The notes: generated by a model from the sequence alone, not told the origin. 64,000 bases of DNA from Neisseria mucosa (GCF_013267835.1 NZ_CP053939.1:1054001-1118000), one strand, 5' to 3'; shown: positions 10,691-20,506, counted from the stretch's first letter. Made by a program: numbers and translations.

Positions 10691-10731
10691 TGCAATAGGG
10701 GCTTGCCGATAAGCAAAGGCCGTCTGAAACC

Positions 10732-11022
10732 TTATTCTTCAATTACTTGAGGAACGATATACAGGCGGTTGCGCACTTCGGGGGCAACAGCTTGATATTC
10801 CGCAGCATGATCGGTTTCAGTTACTTTATCTTCGCGCAGGCGCAAAGCGGCTTCGTGCGGATGCGCCATGGGTTCGATGCCGTCGGTATTGACGCTTTGC
10901 ATGTTTTCAACCATGGCGAAAATGTCGTTCAACTCGGCAAGCGTTTTGTTTTTTTCTTCGTCCGTTAAAGTGAGGCGCGAGAGTTTTGCGATTTTTTCCA
11001 CATCATTTAAGCTTAAAGCCAT
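10732..11022 (-). CDS. gatC: Asp-tRNA(Asn)/Glu-tRNA(Gln) amidotransferase subunit C
   Basis: Small scaffold subunit that wraps around GatA and joins it to GatB. At 96 residues it has the usual size. Family features are the start MALSLNDVEKIAKLSRLTLTDEE and the central MQSVNTDGIEPMAHP block, ending with RNRLYIVPQVIEE. It is divergent from mreB; the 223-bp spacer between them must hold both promoters and contains one uptake sequence. Confidence 0.97.
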   Translation of the reverse strand: MALSLNDVEKIAKLSRLTLTDEEKNKTLAELNDIFAMVENMQSVNTDGIEPMAHPHEAALRLREDKVTETDHAAEYQAVAPEVRNRLYIVPQVIEE

Positions 11023-11245
11023 AAAAAATCCTTGTCTGATAGCAATGCACCTTGGGTTGGGGTATCATTGCATTTCGTCTTCTATGAAGCGAAGAATTAT
11101 AACCGAAAACCAAACAGGTTGGCATGGTGTTTTGATTCAGACGGCCTTTTCAGGGTGCATTTATCCGTCTTAAACCGTGTACCTGTTTTTCTTATTTTAA
11201 ATAACGCTAAACACATCCGGGCTGGGCCGGAATTTCAGGTATCCT

Positions 11246-12283
11246 ATGTTTCGTCTTTTATCTCGTTTCCTCTCTAATGATATTGCCATCGACTTGGGCA
11301 CGGCCAACACGCTGATTTTTGTACGCGGCAAAGGGATTGTTTTGGATGAGCCGTCCATGGTTGCGATTCAATCCGGCGCAGGCAATAAAAGTAAAATCAT
11401 GGCCGTGGGTACGGAAGCTAAAAAAATGCAGGGCCGTGCGCCGCGCAATATTGAAATCGTCCGTCCGATGAAAGACGGCGTGATTGCCGATTTTGTGATT
11501 ACCGAGCGTATGCTGGGTATGTTGATTAAAAAAGCCACCGAAGGACGGTCTTTGGTTCCGCCCCGTGTGGTTATCTGTGTTCCGGGCGGCTCTACCCAAG
11601 TGGAACGTAAAGCGATTTTGGATTCTGCATTTGCCGCCGGCGCGGCAAGCGTGCATTTGATTGAAGAACCGATGGCCGCCGCTTTGGGCGCAGGTTTGCC
11701 GATTGAAGATGCGGCAGGTTCGATGATTGTCGATATTGGCGGCGGTACGACTGAAATCGGTATCCTTTCACTGGGCGGTATGGCCTATTCTGCTTCTGTC
11801 CGCGCAGCCGGCGACGAGTTCGACAAAAGCATCATCCATTACCTGCGCCGCCATCGCGGCGTCTTGATCGGCGAAGCGACGGCAGAGGAATTGAAGAAAC
11901 AAATCGGCTCGGCCTCTGGTTTTGAAACCGAAACAGCCATGCGCATTAAAGGCCGCGACCTGGCCGAAGGTACGCCTAAATCCTTGGCGGTTACGTCGAA
12001 TGAAATCCGTGAAGCATTGAGTGAAACGGTAAATCAAATCATTCGCGCCGTCCGTCTGGCTTTGGAACAAGCTCCGCCCGAACTGGCCGGCGACATCGCC
12101 GACCGCGGCATTATGCTGACCGGCGGCGGTGCGCTTCTGCACGGTATCGATACCGTCTTGGCCGATGCAACCGGCCTGCCCGTCGGCATCGCCGACCAGC
12201 CTCTGAACTGCGTCGCCTATGGTGCCGGTAAGGCTTTGGACTATATCGGCAAATGGGATACCGTGTTTACGGAAAACCCATAA
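11246..12283 (+). CDS. mreB: Rod shape-determining actin homologue MreB
   Basis: Actin-like ATPase that organises lateral peptidoglycan synthesis. The 345-residue length is typical. It begins with a membrane-binding amphipathic helix (MFRLLSRFLS), then the phosphate-1 loop DIAIDLGTANT, the VCVPGG block, phosphate-2 loop MIVDIGGGTTEIGI, and the adenosine motif IMLTGGGALLHG. It is the first gene of mreB-mreC-mreD-mrdA-rodA. An AGGT ribosome site lies just before the start. Family knowledge: MreB is absent from the spherical pathogens N. meningitidis and N. gonorrhoeae, so its intact presence here is informative. Confidence 0.98.
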   Translation: MFRLLSRFLSNDIAIDLGTANTLIFVRGKGIVLDEPSMVAIQSGAGNKSKIMAVGTEAKKMQGRAPRNIEIVRPMKDGVIADFVITERMLGMLIKKATEGRSLVPPRVVICVPGGSTQVERKAILDSAFAAGAASVHLIEEPMAAALGAGLPIEDAAGSMIVDIGGGTTEIGILSLGGMAYSASVRAAGDEFDKSIIHYLRRHRGVLIGEATAEELKKQIGSASGFETETAMRIKGRDLAEGTPKSLAVTSNEIREALSETVNQIIRAVRLALEQAPPELAGDIADRGIMLTGGGALLHGIDTVLADATGLPVGIADQPLNCVAYGAGKALDYIGKWDTVFTENP

Positions 12284-12294
12284 GGTAGATGGCT

Positions 12295-13137
12295 ATGGAA
12301 CGCTCTTCTTTGCGCTTTGACGAGGCAAAAGGCCCTAAGCTGTTGCCTCGTTTTGTCGTTTATATCGCCCTGGCGGCCGGCCTGATGGTGGCAGATTATC
12401 GCTTTTCATTGATGCAGCCTGTGCGCGCGGCAGTAATGCCCATGCTCTATCCTGCTCAATGGCTGGCCAATCAACCTGTTCAACTTTATCAATATTTTGC
12501 CGACCTCTCCCAGTCCAAATCCGAGCTTTTGGAACAAAACCGCCAGCTTTTGGAAGAAAATGGCCGTCTGAAAATCGATTTGCAGCGGGATAAAGTCAAT
12601 ACCGATGAATTGCGCGAATTGAAAAAACTGTACGGTTTGCAACAAAAAGGCATCCACAATGTTATCGGCGCGGAAGTCATTTCCAATGGCAAAGATCCGC
12701 TTTCCGAAAGACTGATTATCGGCAAAGGCAGTCAAGACGGCTTGAAAGTTGGCGATGCGGTCATCGATCAAAGCGGTTTGATCGGCCTGTTGACACAAGT
12801 CCATACACAAAGCGCGGAAATTGAGCTGATCTCAAGCGGACAAAGCATTGTCCCCGTCGCCGTCAGCCGCACCGGTGAACGCAATTTGGCATACGGTAAT
12901 GGCAGCAGTTTGGATTTACGCTATTTCCCAACCGGCTCAGACTTGAAACCCGGCGATGTCCTGCTGACTTCCGGTTTGGACGGTACTTATCCCGCGGGGA
13001 TTCCCGTTGCAACCGTCAGCAAGGTTGTCCGCGCATCGGGAACGCCTTATTACGATACGCAACTGACGCCTTTGGCCGCTTTACGCAGCAGCCGTTTTGT
13101 CTTGGTACTTTCTTCCGCCCCTTCTTCCCCACGCTGA
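12295..13137 (+). CDS. mreC: Rod shape-determining protein MreC
   Basis: Bitopic inner-membrane protein that links MreB to PBP2 in the periplasm. It has one N-terminal membrane helix (FVVYIALAAGLMVADY), a coiled coil (SKSELLEQNRQLLEENGRLKIDL) and the beta-rich periplasmic core with GVINDQSGLIG-like and PVAVSRTGERNLAYG blocks. I prefer the ATG at 12295 because AAGG lies nine bases upstream; the ATG at 12289 is only three bases from it. The ribosome site overlaps the mreB stop codon, which suggests translational coupling. Confidence 0.95.
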   Translation: MERSSLRFDEAKGPKLLPRFVVYIALAAGLMVADYRFSLMQPVRAAVMPMLYPAQWLANQPVQLYQYFADLSQSKSELLEQNRQLLEENGRLKIDLQRDKVNTDELRELKKLYGLQQKGIHNVIGAEVISNGKDPLSERLIIGKGSQDGLKVGDAVIDQSGLIGLLTQVHTQSAEIELISSGQSIVPVAVSRTGERNLAYGNGSSLDLRYFPTGSDLKPGDVLLTSGLDGTYPAGIPVATVSKVVRASGTPYYDTQLTPLAALRSSRFVLVLSSAPSSPR

Positions 13138-13141
13138 TTTC

Positions 13142-13642
13142 ATGAACGATTTTGACGATTCTTACCGTGCAGTACCGCTGCACATCATGGCGGCCAGTCT
13201 CATCGTGATGATGATACTGGACTTTATGCCGTTTTCCTTTGACGGATTCTTCTGGCTGCCTGAAATGACGGCACTGATGTTGCTGTATTGGACATTGCAT
13301 CAACCGCAACGCGCAGGCATGGGACTAGCTTTTGCCATCGGTCTGATTGTCGATGCCGCAACCGCCGCGACTTTGGGTTTGCACGCCCTGTCTTACGTCG
13401 TGATGACTTATTTCATCTTAAACCGACGCCGCCAAATCATGCTGTACGGCCACATTATGCAATTGGCCGCTGTCTTGGCTGCGTTGTTGCTCAATCAGGC
13501 CGTTTTAACTGCTGCCCGTCTGTTCCTCAATCATCAGGTCATCACTTTGCAAGGCTTTGTTGCCCCATTTGTCGGCGCATTGCTTTGGCCGATACTCAGC
13601 CAGCTGATGCTGATTGTGACCCGTATTTACCGCGCGCACTGA
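13142..13642 (+). CDS. mreD: Rod shape-determining protein MreD
   Basis: Small polytopic inner-membrane protein of the elongasome. From the ATG at 13142, four bases after the mreC stop, the protein is 166 residues with about five membrane segments (for example LHIMAASLIVMMILDFMPF and AGMGLAFAIGLIVDAATAAT) and the family GLHALSYVVMTYF block. The frame is open upstream into mreC but the ATG at 13142 gives the usual family length. Confidence 0.95.
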   Translation: MNDFDDSYRAVPLHIMAASLIVMMILDFMPFSFDGFFWLPEMTALMLLYWTLHQPQRAGMGLAFAIGLIVDAATAATLGLHALSYVVMTYFILNRRRQIMLYGHIMQLAAVLAALLLNQAVLTAARLFLNHQVITLQGFVAPFVGALLWPILSQLMLIVTRIYRAH

Positions 13643-13646
13643 AAAG

Positions 13647-15695
13647 ATGAAACCGATTCTTCCACGCCGTCTTTCCGGTGGTCAACATACCAAAAAACCT
13701 TCCGCTCAGGCAGCACAAGCCGACGCCCTATTGCGCCTGCTCGTTGCTTTTATCCTGATTGTCATCTTCTTTTCCATCTTGCTGACGCGGTTCTTTTACT
13801 TACAAGTAACCCAACACAATGAGTTTTCCGGTCAGGCATCGAGCAACCGCATCACCCTGATTCCAACGCCGCCCGTACGCGGCGAAATCGTCGATATCAA
13901 CGGCGTTCCTTTGGCCAAAAACTATCCTGTCTTTTCGCTTGAAGTTATTCCCAGCCGCATCGAAGGCAAGATGGAAGATGTCATTGAAGCATTGAGAAAA
14001 TACGTCGATATTACGCCGACAGATTTAAAACGCTTCAAAAAATACCGCGAAAGCTATAGAAAATTTGAAAATATCCCACTCAAACTCAGACTGACCGATG
14101 AAGAGGCTGCGCGTTTGTCCGTGCATCTGCGCGAATTCAAAGGCGTAGAGGTCAACTCACGCACATTCCGCGAATATCCTTACGGTAAGCTGACCTCCCA
14201 TTTCTTAGGCTATATCGGCCGTATAAGCGATAAAGACAAAGAAATGCTGGAAGAAGAAGGCCTGACCGCCCTCTATCGCGGCAGTACGCATATCGGCAAA
14301 TCCGGCTTGGAAAAATATTACGAACACCAGCTTCATGGCATTCCAGGCTATCAAGAAGTCGAAAAAGACGCTTATGGCAACATCGTCCGTGTATTGAAAA
14401 ATGTCCCGTCCAAAATGGGGCAAACCTTACGCCTAGGGATGGATATCCGTATGCAGCAGGAAGCCGACCGAATCTTGGGCGACCGCCGTGGCGCATTGGT
14501 GGCTATCAATCCGCAAGACGGTACTGTTTTGGCATTTGTTTCCAAACCTTCCTTCGATCCCAACCTCTTTATTGATGGCATCGACAGCGACACTTGGAAA
14601 ATGCTGAATGACGATTGGAAAAAGCCTTTGATCAACCGCGTTACCCAAGGCCTTTATCCTCCAGGTTCTACATTCAAACCCTTTATGGGCATGGCCTTGT
14701 TGGAAAGCGGCAAAATCACTCAAAACACCATCGTCCCCGCTCCCGGCGCATGGAGCATACCCGGCAGCCGCCATATCTTCCGCGACTCCGTCCGCAGCGG
14801 TCACGGCTCGGCCAACTTGAGCAAAGCCATTCAAGTATCCTCAGATACCTTCTTCTACCGTTTGGGTTACGAAATGGGTATCGATAAAGCCTCTCCGTAT
14901 CTGGCGCAATTCGGTTTCGGCCAAAAAACCGGTATTGACCTGCCTAGCGAATACACAGGCGTTTTGCCCAGCCGCGAATGGAAAGCCAAACGCTTTGCCA
15001 AATCTTCCGACCCGACTGCCAAAGAATGGCGCGCCGGCGAGATGGTTTCCGTCAGTATCGGCCAAGGCTACAATGCCTACACGCCTTTGCAAATGGCACA
15101 TGCGACAGCATCTCTGGCCAACAACGGTGTTGTCCATCAGCCGCATTTGGTCAAAGAAATATTGGATTTCGGTGCGCGTAAAATTACCCGCATCAATCCT
15201 AATCCCGAACGTCAAATTCCGTTTAAAGCCGACAACTTCGAATACGTCAAACGCGCCATGGAGAAGGTATTAAAACCGGGCGGTACGGCACACCGTATCG
15301 GCGGCGGACTTGCTTACACAATGGGCGGAAAAACCGGTACGGCCCAGGTCGTACAAATCAAACAGGGTGGCCGCTACAATGCCGCAGCCCTACGCGAACA
15401 ACACCGCGACCACGCATGGTTTATCTCGTTTGCGCCATTGGAAAAACCTGAAATCGCCATTGCCGTTATTTTGGAAAACGGCGGCTGGGGTGCGTATGCC
15501 GCGCCATTGGCCCGTGAAATGACTGATTTTTATATGCTTCACGTCAAGCCGCAACAGTTTTCAGACGGCCTCGAAACAGATTCGGCCAAAACTGAAAAAA
15601 CTGATAAACATCAGCCTATCACCAGCATTTTCCAATCCGCCTACGGACTGACCCCGACAAGCCCTGCCCCACAGCCGGAGGTTCATCATGAATAA
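13647..15695 (+). CDS. mrdA: Penicillin-binding protein 2, elongation transpeptidase
   Basis: Class B PBP that cross-links new lateral-wall peptidoglycan with RodA. The 682-residue protein has a short cytoplasmic tail, one membrane helix (LLVAFILIVIFFSILLTRFFYLQV), a PBP dimerisation domain and a transpeptidase domain. The catalytic motifs are visible: STFKPF (SXXK), SSDTFF (SXN-type position) and KTGTAQ (KTG). It starts four bases after mreD and its last codons overlap the rodA start by 8 bp. An uptake sequence (TTCAGACGGCCT at about 15559) lies inside the non-conserved C-terminal tail. Confidence 0.96.
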   Translation: MKPILPRRLSGGQHTKKPSAQAAQADALLRLLVAFILIVIFFSILLTRFFYLQVTQHNEFSGQASSNRITLIPTPPVRGEIVDINGVPLAKNYPVFSLEVIPSRIEGKMEDVIEALRKYVDITPTDLKRFKKYRESYRKFENIPLKLRLTDEEAARLSVHLREFKGVEVNSRTFREYPYGKLTSHFLGYIGRISDKDKEMLEEEGLTALYRGSTHIGKSGLEKYYEHQLHGIPGYQEVEKDAYGNIVRVLKNVPSKMGQTLRLGMDIRMQQEADRILGDRRGALVAINPQDGTVLAFVSKPSFDPNLFIDGIDSDTWKMLNDDWKKPLINRVTQGLYPPGSTFKPFMGMALLESGKITQNTIVPAPGAWSIPGSRHIFRDSVRSGHGSANLSKAIQVSSDTFFYRLGYEMGIDKASPYLAQFGFGQKTGIDLPSEYTGVLPSREWKAKRFAKSSDPTAKEWRAGEMVSVSIGQGYNAYTPLQMAHATASLANNGVVHQPHLVKEILDFGARKITRINPNPERQIPFKADNFEYVKRAMEKVLKPGGTAHRIGGGLAYTMGGKTGTAQVVQIKQGGRYNAAALREQHRDHAWFISFAPLEKPEIAIAVILENGGWGAYAAPLAREMTDFYMLHVKPQQFSDGLETDSAKTEKTDKHQPITSIFQSAYGLTPTSPAPQPEVHHE

Positions 15696-16839
15696 CACAT
15701 CAGCGTGGAAAACGTTCAAATCCACCATCGCAGCCCCGATTGACCCGTGGCTGTTTTTTGCCATGCTCGCCATCTACATCATGAGCCTGTTTTTGCTCTA
15801 TTCTGCAGACGGGCAAGAGTTCGGCCAATTGGAAAACAAAACCATCCATACCGTTTTGGGCTTTGCCCTGTTATGGATTATCGCCGTATTCAAGCCGCAA
15901 ACGGCCGCCAAAGTTGCCCTGCCTGTTTATATCGTCGGCGTATTACTGCTGATTGGCGTCGAAGTTGCCGGCGTTACCGTCAACGGTTCGACCCGTTGGC
16001 TGAGCCTAGGTTTTACCCGTATCCAACCTTCCGAAATCATGAAAATCGGTATTCCCATGACTGTCGCGTGGTATTTCCAACGCTATGAAGGCCGTCTGAA
16101 ATGGATACATTATATTGTCGCCCTCGTGCTGATTCTTGTTCCTGTTGCCCTGATTTTGAAACAGCCCGACCTCGGTACAGCCGCGCTGATTATGGCTTCG
16201 GGCATTTTTGTCATCTTTTTTGCCGGATTGCCCTGGAAAGCCATTTTTGCCGCTATTATTGCCTTTGTGGCCGCCCTGCCGCTCTTGTGGAACTACGGCA
16301 TGCATGACTACCAGAAAACCCGCGTCCTTACCTTGCTCAACCCAACCAAAGACCCGTTAGGCGCGGGCTACCACATCATCCAATCCATGATTGCCATTGG
16401 CTCGGGCGGCGTATGGGGTAAGGGCTGGCTCAACGGCACGCAAACCCATTTGGACTATATTCCCGAATCAACGACTGACTTTATTTTCGCAGTATTCGGC
16501 GAAGAGTTCGGCCTGATCGGCAATATCCTTTTGCTGCTGGTTTACCTTATCATTTTGGCACGCGGATTGTGGATTGCCGCACAAGCGCAATCCCTTTACA
16601 GCCGTACTTTGGCAGGCGCATTGACCATGACCTTCTTCTGCTACGCCTTTGTAAACATGGGCATGGTCAGCGGTATTTTGCCCGTTGTCGGCGTCCCCCT
16701 TCCCCTGGTCAGCTACGGCGGTACGGCTACGCTTTCCATCATGGTGGTGCTGGCCCTGTTGATGGGTATCGCCAACGAACATAAAAACCTCCGCCGTCGC
16801 AATATGGACAACGACGATCTGACTGAAAGCAAGGAATAA
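15688..16839 (+). CDS. rodA: Peptidoglycan glycosyltransferase RodA (SEDS family)
   Basis: Polymerises lipid II into glycan strands for cell elongation in partnership with PBP2. The 383-residue polytopic protein has about ten membrane segments and SEDS signatures: GSTRWLSLGFTRIQPSEIMKIG, KQPDLGTAALIM, the catalytic-region aspartate near STTDFIFAVFGEEFG, and GVPLPLVSYGGTATLS. It overlaps mrdA by 8 bp, showing translational coupling. It is followed two bases later by a MarC-family gene. Confidence 0.97.
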   Translation: MNNTSAWKTFKSTIAAPIDPWLFFAMLAIYIMSLFLLYSADGQEFGQLENKTIHTVLGFALLWIIAVFKPQTAAKVALPVYIVGVLLLIGVEVAGVTVNGSTRWLSLGFTRIQPSEIMKIGIPMTVAWYFQRYEGRLKWIHYIVALVLILVPVALILKQPDLGTAALIMASGIFVIFFAGLPWKAIFAAIIAFVAALPLLWNYGMHDYQKTRVLTLLNPTKDPLGAGYHIIQSMIAIGSGGVWGKGWLNGTQTHLDYIPESTTDFIFAVFGEEFGLIGNILLLLVYLIILARGLWIAAQAQSLYSRTLAGALTMTFFCYAFVNMGMVSGILPVVGVPLPLVSYGGTATLSIMVVLALLMGIANEHKNLRRRNMDNDDLTESKE

Positions 16840-16840
16840 T

Positions 16841-17500
16841 ATGGAATTAGGTGTAGAAATCGGCAAACTTCTCGTTGCACTTCTTGTACTGATCAACCCC
16901 TTCAGCGCACTCTCGATTTATCTTGACCTGACGCAAGACCACAGCACCAAAGAAAAACGCAGAATTGCGCGTACTGCCGCACTGGCCGTTTTCATCGTGA
17001 TTGTCGTCTTTGCACTGAGCGGCGGTATCTTATTGAAAGTACTCGGCATCAGCGTGGGCTCTTTCCAAGTCGGCGGCGGCATTTTGGTTTTACTGATTGC
17101 CATCTCCTTAATGAACGGCAACGATAATCCTGCCAAACCAAAAATTGATCCCCATTCAGAAGAACATCAAAGTGTGCAACAAGTCCGCCGCAATGAAAAA
17201 GCCATTGCCGTCGTCCCCATTGCCATTCCGATTACCATCGGCCCCGGCGGTATTTCTACCGTCATCATTTACTCCTCTGCCGCCAAAAATTACAGCGATA
17301 TTGCCCTGATTATCATCTCCGGCTTTCTGGTCAGCCTGATTTGCTATCTCATCCTGATCGTTGCCGGACGCATCAGCAAACGCTTGGGCACGACCGGCCT
17401 GACCATCCTCAACCGCATTATGGGCATGATGCTTGCCGCCATTTCCGTAGAGATTATTGTTGCCGGATTAAAATCTATTTTTCCCCAACTGGTCGCTTGA
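16841..17500 (+). CDS. MarC/NAAT family integral membrane protein
   Basis: A 219-residue inner-membrane protein with six predicted helices. It has the MarC family signatures: LVLINPFSALSIYLDLT near the N-terminus, GGILVLLIAISLMNG in helix 3, PIAIPITIGPGGIST, and a C-terminal LTILNRIMGMMLAAISVEIIVAG segment. Some members were called amino-acid (NAAT) transporters, but MarC function is unsettled. The start codon is one base after the rodA stop, so it is probably co-transcribed with the shape operon. Confidence 0.88.
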   Translation: MELGVEIGKLLVALLVLINPFSALSIYLDLTQDHSTKEKRRIARTAALAVFIVIVVFALSGGILLKVLGISVGSFQVGGGILVLLIAISLMNGNDNPAKPKIDPHSEEHQSVQQVRRNEKAIAVVPIAIPITIGPGGISTVIIYSSAAKNYSDIALIIISGFLVSLICYLILIVAGRISKRLGTTGLTILNRIMGMMLAAISVEIIVAGLKSIFPQLVA

Positions 17501-17520
17501 AGTACAATTATCACAATAAA

Positions 17521-17549
17521 AGGCCGTCTGAAACATTTTCAGACGGCCT
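17521..17549 (+). terminator. Inverted-DUS terminator after the mre-rodA-marC operon
   Basis: AGGCCGTCTGAA (17521-17532) and TTCAGACGGCCT (17538-17549) form a 12-bp stem with a 5-base loop, 20 bases after the marC-family stop. Confidence 0.75.
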
Positions 17550-17580
17550 CATAAAAACATAAAAACAAAGGAGCCCAACC

Positions 17581-18924
17581 ATGTTTCACAGCACCCATGT
17601 CTTTACCGGAGAAACTATTTACCGACGACCGGCACAAAGCTACACCGAATTTACCGACGAATTAAACCGCCTCCAAACCCTTCAGCAAACCTTCGCACAA
17701 TCAAGCATTATCGAGCGCACCGCCCTCTTACAGCAATTTGCCGACAGCCTCACCCAAAACCAAGAACGCCTCGCCGAAATGGTTTGCGAAGAAGTTGGCC
17801 GCTGCCTGCATGAATGCCGCGCCGAAATCAGCAAATCCATCGAGCTTATCCGCTACTACGTCCGCCTCGCGCCCGAACTGCTCTCCCATAAAACCATCGC
17901 CACCCAAGCCAGCCTCAGCCAAGTCCGCTTCGAGCCTTTGGGCGTTGTTTTGGCAGTCATGCCGTGGAACTATCCTGTTTGGCAGATTTTACGATTTGCC
18001 ATCCCTGCCCTGTGCGCCGGCAATGCCTGCGCGGTCAAACCTGCGCCCAGTGTTGCCCGCGTCAGCGAAACCCTCTTCAGCCTCGTCCCCAAAGGTTTGC
18101 CGCTTATCGGCGCATGGTTAAGTCATGAAGACACGCTTAAAGCCATCGAAGATACCGATGCCATGGCATTCACCGGTTCGACCCATACCGGCCGCCTGCT
18201 GGCCGCACATGCAGGCAAACATCTGAAAAAAACCGTCCTTGAACTGGGCGGCAGCAATCCGTTTATCATCCTGCCCGATGCCGATCTCCAACGCGCAGCC
18301 ATCGACGCCTGCTATTCACGCTTCCGCGATGCCGGACAATCCTGCAACGCCGCCAAACGCATCATTGTTACCCAAAATATTGCCGAACAATTTATCCCGC
18401 TCTTCCTTGCCGAGTGCGCCAAACTGCAAACCGGCAATCCTAAAGACCCAAACACCACCCTTGCCCCGCTTCACCGCCAAGACCTGCGCCAAAACGTGCA
18501 CGAACAGGTTCAAGATGCGGTTGCACACGGCGCGCAATGCTTGAGCGGCGGCTATATTCCTGATGGAAAAAGCTGGTTTTACCCGGCTACCGTCTTGGAT
18601 CAAGTCAATCCAAACTGCCGCGTTTGGCATGAAGAAGTCTTCGGCCCGGTTGCCATGATCTTACGCGCCGACAATCCGGAGCACGCCGTCGCGCTTGCCA
18701 ATGACACACCTTTCGGCCTCGGCGCCTGTATCTACACAGCCGACACGGCAAATGCATGGAAATACGCCGAAAAAATCCAAGCAGGCTCTGTCTTTATCAA
18801 CCGCCACACCAGCAGCGACTTGCGCCTCCCCTTTGGCGGCGTCAAAGCTTCAGGCTACGGACGGGAGCTATCCGAATTCGGACTGTACGAATTCGTCAAC
18901 GTCAAAACCTATTGGCAAAAATAA
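17581..18924 (+). CDS. NAD(P)-dependent aldehyde dehydrogenase, succinate-semialdehyde dehydrogenase-like (Sad/YneI type)
   Basis: Oxidises an aldehyde, probably succinic semialdehyde, to the acid with NAD(P). The 447-residue protein is short for the ALDH superfamily, like YneI/Sad enzymes. It shows PWNYP in the cofactor-binding fold, GSTHTGRLLAAHAGKHLKKTVLELGG with the general base Glu, and the nucleophilic Cys in DAGQSCNAAKR; the C-terminus has LPFGGVKASGYGRE. An AAGGAG ribosome site lies 8 bases upstream. It is monocistronic between terminators. Substrate assignment rests on overall resemblance only. Confidence 0.88.
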   Translation: MFHSTHVFTGETIYRRPAQSYTEFTDELNRLQTLQQTFAQSSIIERTALLQQFADSLTQNQERLAEMVCEEVGRCLHECRAEISKSIELIRYYVRLAPELLSHKTIATQASLSQVRFEPLGVVLAVMPWNYPVWQILRFAIPALCAGNACAVKPAPSVARVSETLFSLVPKGLPLIGAWLSHEDTLKAIEDTDAMAFTGSTHTGRLLAAHAGKHLKKTVLELGGSNPFIILPDADLQRAAIDACYSRFRDAGQSCNAAKRIIVTQNIAEQFIPLFLAECAKLQTGNPKDPNTTLAPLHRQDLRQNVHEQVQDAVAHGAQCLSGGYIPDGKSWFYPATVLDQVNPNCRVWHEEVFGPVAMILRADNPEHAVALANDTPFGLGACIYTADTANAWKYAEKIQAGSVFINRHTSSDLRLPFGGVKASGYGRELSEFGLYEFVNVKTYWQK

Positions 18925-18940
18925 ACTGTTTCATTCACTC

Positions 18941-18983
18941 AGGCCGTATGAAAACCCAATTTCAGACGGCCTGATGTTTTTTT
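18941..18983 (+). terminator. Imperfect inverted-DUS terminator of the aldehyde dehydrogenase gene
   Basis: AGGCCGTATGAA (one base off the uptake sequence) pairs with TTCAGACGGCCT (18961-18972), followed by a run of seven T residues. Confidence 0.8.
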
Positions 18984-19168
18984 AAAGACTGGCAAAAATG
19001 TTGTATTTAAAACCCATACCAATTCTGCAAAATCAAAGCAGCTCAAAAATAAGCAACCTATCTTAGAAAGCAATTCATATTTCCATGCCCATTTTGAATC
19101 GGCAGCTTACCATGTTCATCATTCCAACCGTTTCATTAAGCTCTTTATAAAATACCCAATAAACAAAA

Positions 19169-19200
19169 ATGCCGTCTGAAATACAACTTTCAGACGGCAT
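19169..19200 (-). terminator. Inverted-DUS terminator of the malic enzyme gene (AT-type DUS)
   Basis: ATGCCGTCTGAA (19169-19180) and its complement (19189-19200) form the stem, with TTTTTG following on the minus strand. Unlike most pairs here it uses the meningococcal-type ATG form. Confidence 0.8.
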
Positions 19201-19225
19201 TTTCAATCAAATACTACTTATCGGA

Positions 19226-20506
19226 TTACAATTTCAAACCGGCCAGTTTAGCAGCATACGCATCCAAATCGGCGATTGGACGGGTAGCCACGCCGCTTTC
19301 CATCGCTGCTTTAGCAGTAGCCGTAGCAACGCGAGGCAACAGGCGGGAATCGAATGGGGTAGGAATCAGGTATTCCGCACCGAATTCAAATTTCTTACCG
19401 TAAGCGGCAACCACTTCTTCAGTTACCTCTTCCATCGCCAAATCAGCCAAAGCATACACGCAGGCGCGTTTCATTTCTTCGTTGATGGTGGTCGCGCCGA
19501 CATCCAATGCGCCACGGAAGATGAATGGGAAGCACAATACGTTGTTCACTTGGTTCGGGAAGTCTGAACGGCCGGTACCGATGACCACATCCGGACGGGT
19601 TTCTTTTGCCAATGGAGGCAGGATTTCCGGATTCGGGTTTGCCATGGCGAACACGATTGGTTTTTCATTCATGGTGTTCAGCATTTCAGGCGTCAGCAGG
19701 TTTGCGCCGGACAGACCCAAGAAGATGTCTTTACCTTTAACGGCATCGGCCAATACGCGTTGGCCGTTGTCTTCAATGGCGTAGAACTGTTTGGACTCGT
19801 CCATACGGTCTTTGTCTTCGCGGGTTTTGTAAATCACGCCTTTGGAGTCGCAAACGGTCACGTTTTCGCGTTTCAAACCCAAATCCAGCAATTGGTTCAA
19901 GCAGGCAATCGCGGCCGCACCTGCGCCGGAACACACCAAAGTCGCTTCTTCGATTTTACGGCCGGTATAACGCAAAGCGTTCAACACAGCGGCGGCGGTG
20001 ATGATGGCGGTACCGTGTTGGTCGTCGTGGAATACGGGGATTTTGCAGCGTTTGCGCAATTCGCGTTCGATGTAGAAGCACTCGGGCGCTTTAATGTCTT
20101 CAAGGTTGATACCGCCGAAAGTCGGTTCCAAAGAAGCGATGATGTCCACCAGTTTTTGCGGGTCTTTTTCATCGATTTCGATGTCAAACACGTCAACGCC
20201 GGCGAATTTTTTGAACAATACGCCTTTGCCTTCCATAACAGGTTTGCCGGCCAATGCACCGATGTTGCCCAAACCCAACACTGCGGTACCGTTGGAAATC
20301 ACGGCAACCAAATTGCCTTTGGCGGTGTATTTGTAGGCATTTTGCGGATCGGCATGGATTTCCATACAAGGAGCGGCTACGCCCGGAGAGTACGCCAACG
20401 CCAAGTCTTTAGAAGTAGCCAGAGATTTGGTTGGGGTAACGGAGATTTTGCCCGGCACGGGGAATTCGTGGAACTGCAGGGCGGCTTCTTTTAATGAATT
20501 TTCCAT
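19226..20506 (-). CDS. maeB: NADP-dependent malic enzyme
   Basis: Decarboxylates malate to pyruvate with reduction of NAD(P). From the ATG at 20506, preceded by AGGATCGAC, the protein has 426 residues, the size of single-domain bacterial malic enzymes that lack the C-terminal phosphotransacetylase-like domain of long MaeB. Signatures include [34 protein letters not shown], the metal/substrate block [15 protein letters not shown], and [11 protein letters not shown]. An in-frame ATG at 20548 would add 14 residues but has no better ribosome site. The symbol follows family usage. Confidence 0.93.
   Translation of the reverse strand: MENSLKEAALQFHEFPVPGKISVTPTKSLATSKDLALAYSPGVAAPCMEIHADPQNAYKYTAKGNLVAVISNGTAVLGLGNIGALAGKPVMEGKGVLFKKFAGVDVFDIEIDEKDPQKLVDIIASLEPTFGGINLEDIKAPECFYIERELRKRCKIPVFHDDQHGTAIITAAAVLNALRYTGRKIEEATLVCSGAGAAAIACLNQLLDLGLKRENVTVCDSKGVIYKTREDKDRMDESKQFYAIEDNGQRVLADAVKGKDIFLGLSGANLLTPEMLNTMNEKPIVFAMANPNPEILPPLAKETRPDVVIGTGRSDFPNQVNNVLCFPFIFRGALDVGATTINEEMKRACVYALADLAMEEVTEEVVAAYGKKFEFGAEYLIPTPFDSRLLPRVATATAKAAMESGVATRPIADLDAYAAKLAGLKL

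Larger units (their letters stand above)
18925..19225. other. Gene-free spacer between two convergent genes
   Basis: About 300 bases between the convergent aldehyde dehydrogenase and malic enzyme genes. It holds a terminator at each end (18941-18983 and 19169-19200). The AT-rich middle shows no convincing open frame, promoter or RNA gene. Confidence 0.6.

Noticed and set aside
19760..20494. Plus-strand open frame of 244 codons opposite the malic enzyme gene
   Set aside because: It is antisense to clear malic-enzyme motifs, with no signal or family resemblance.
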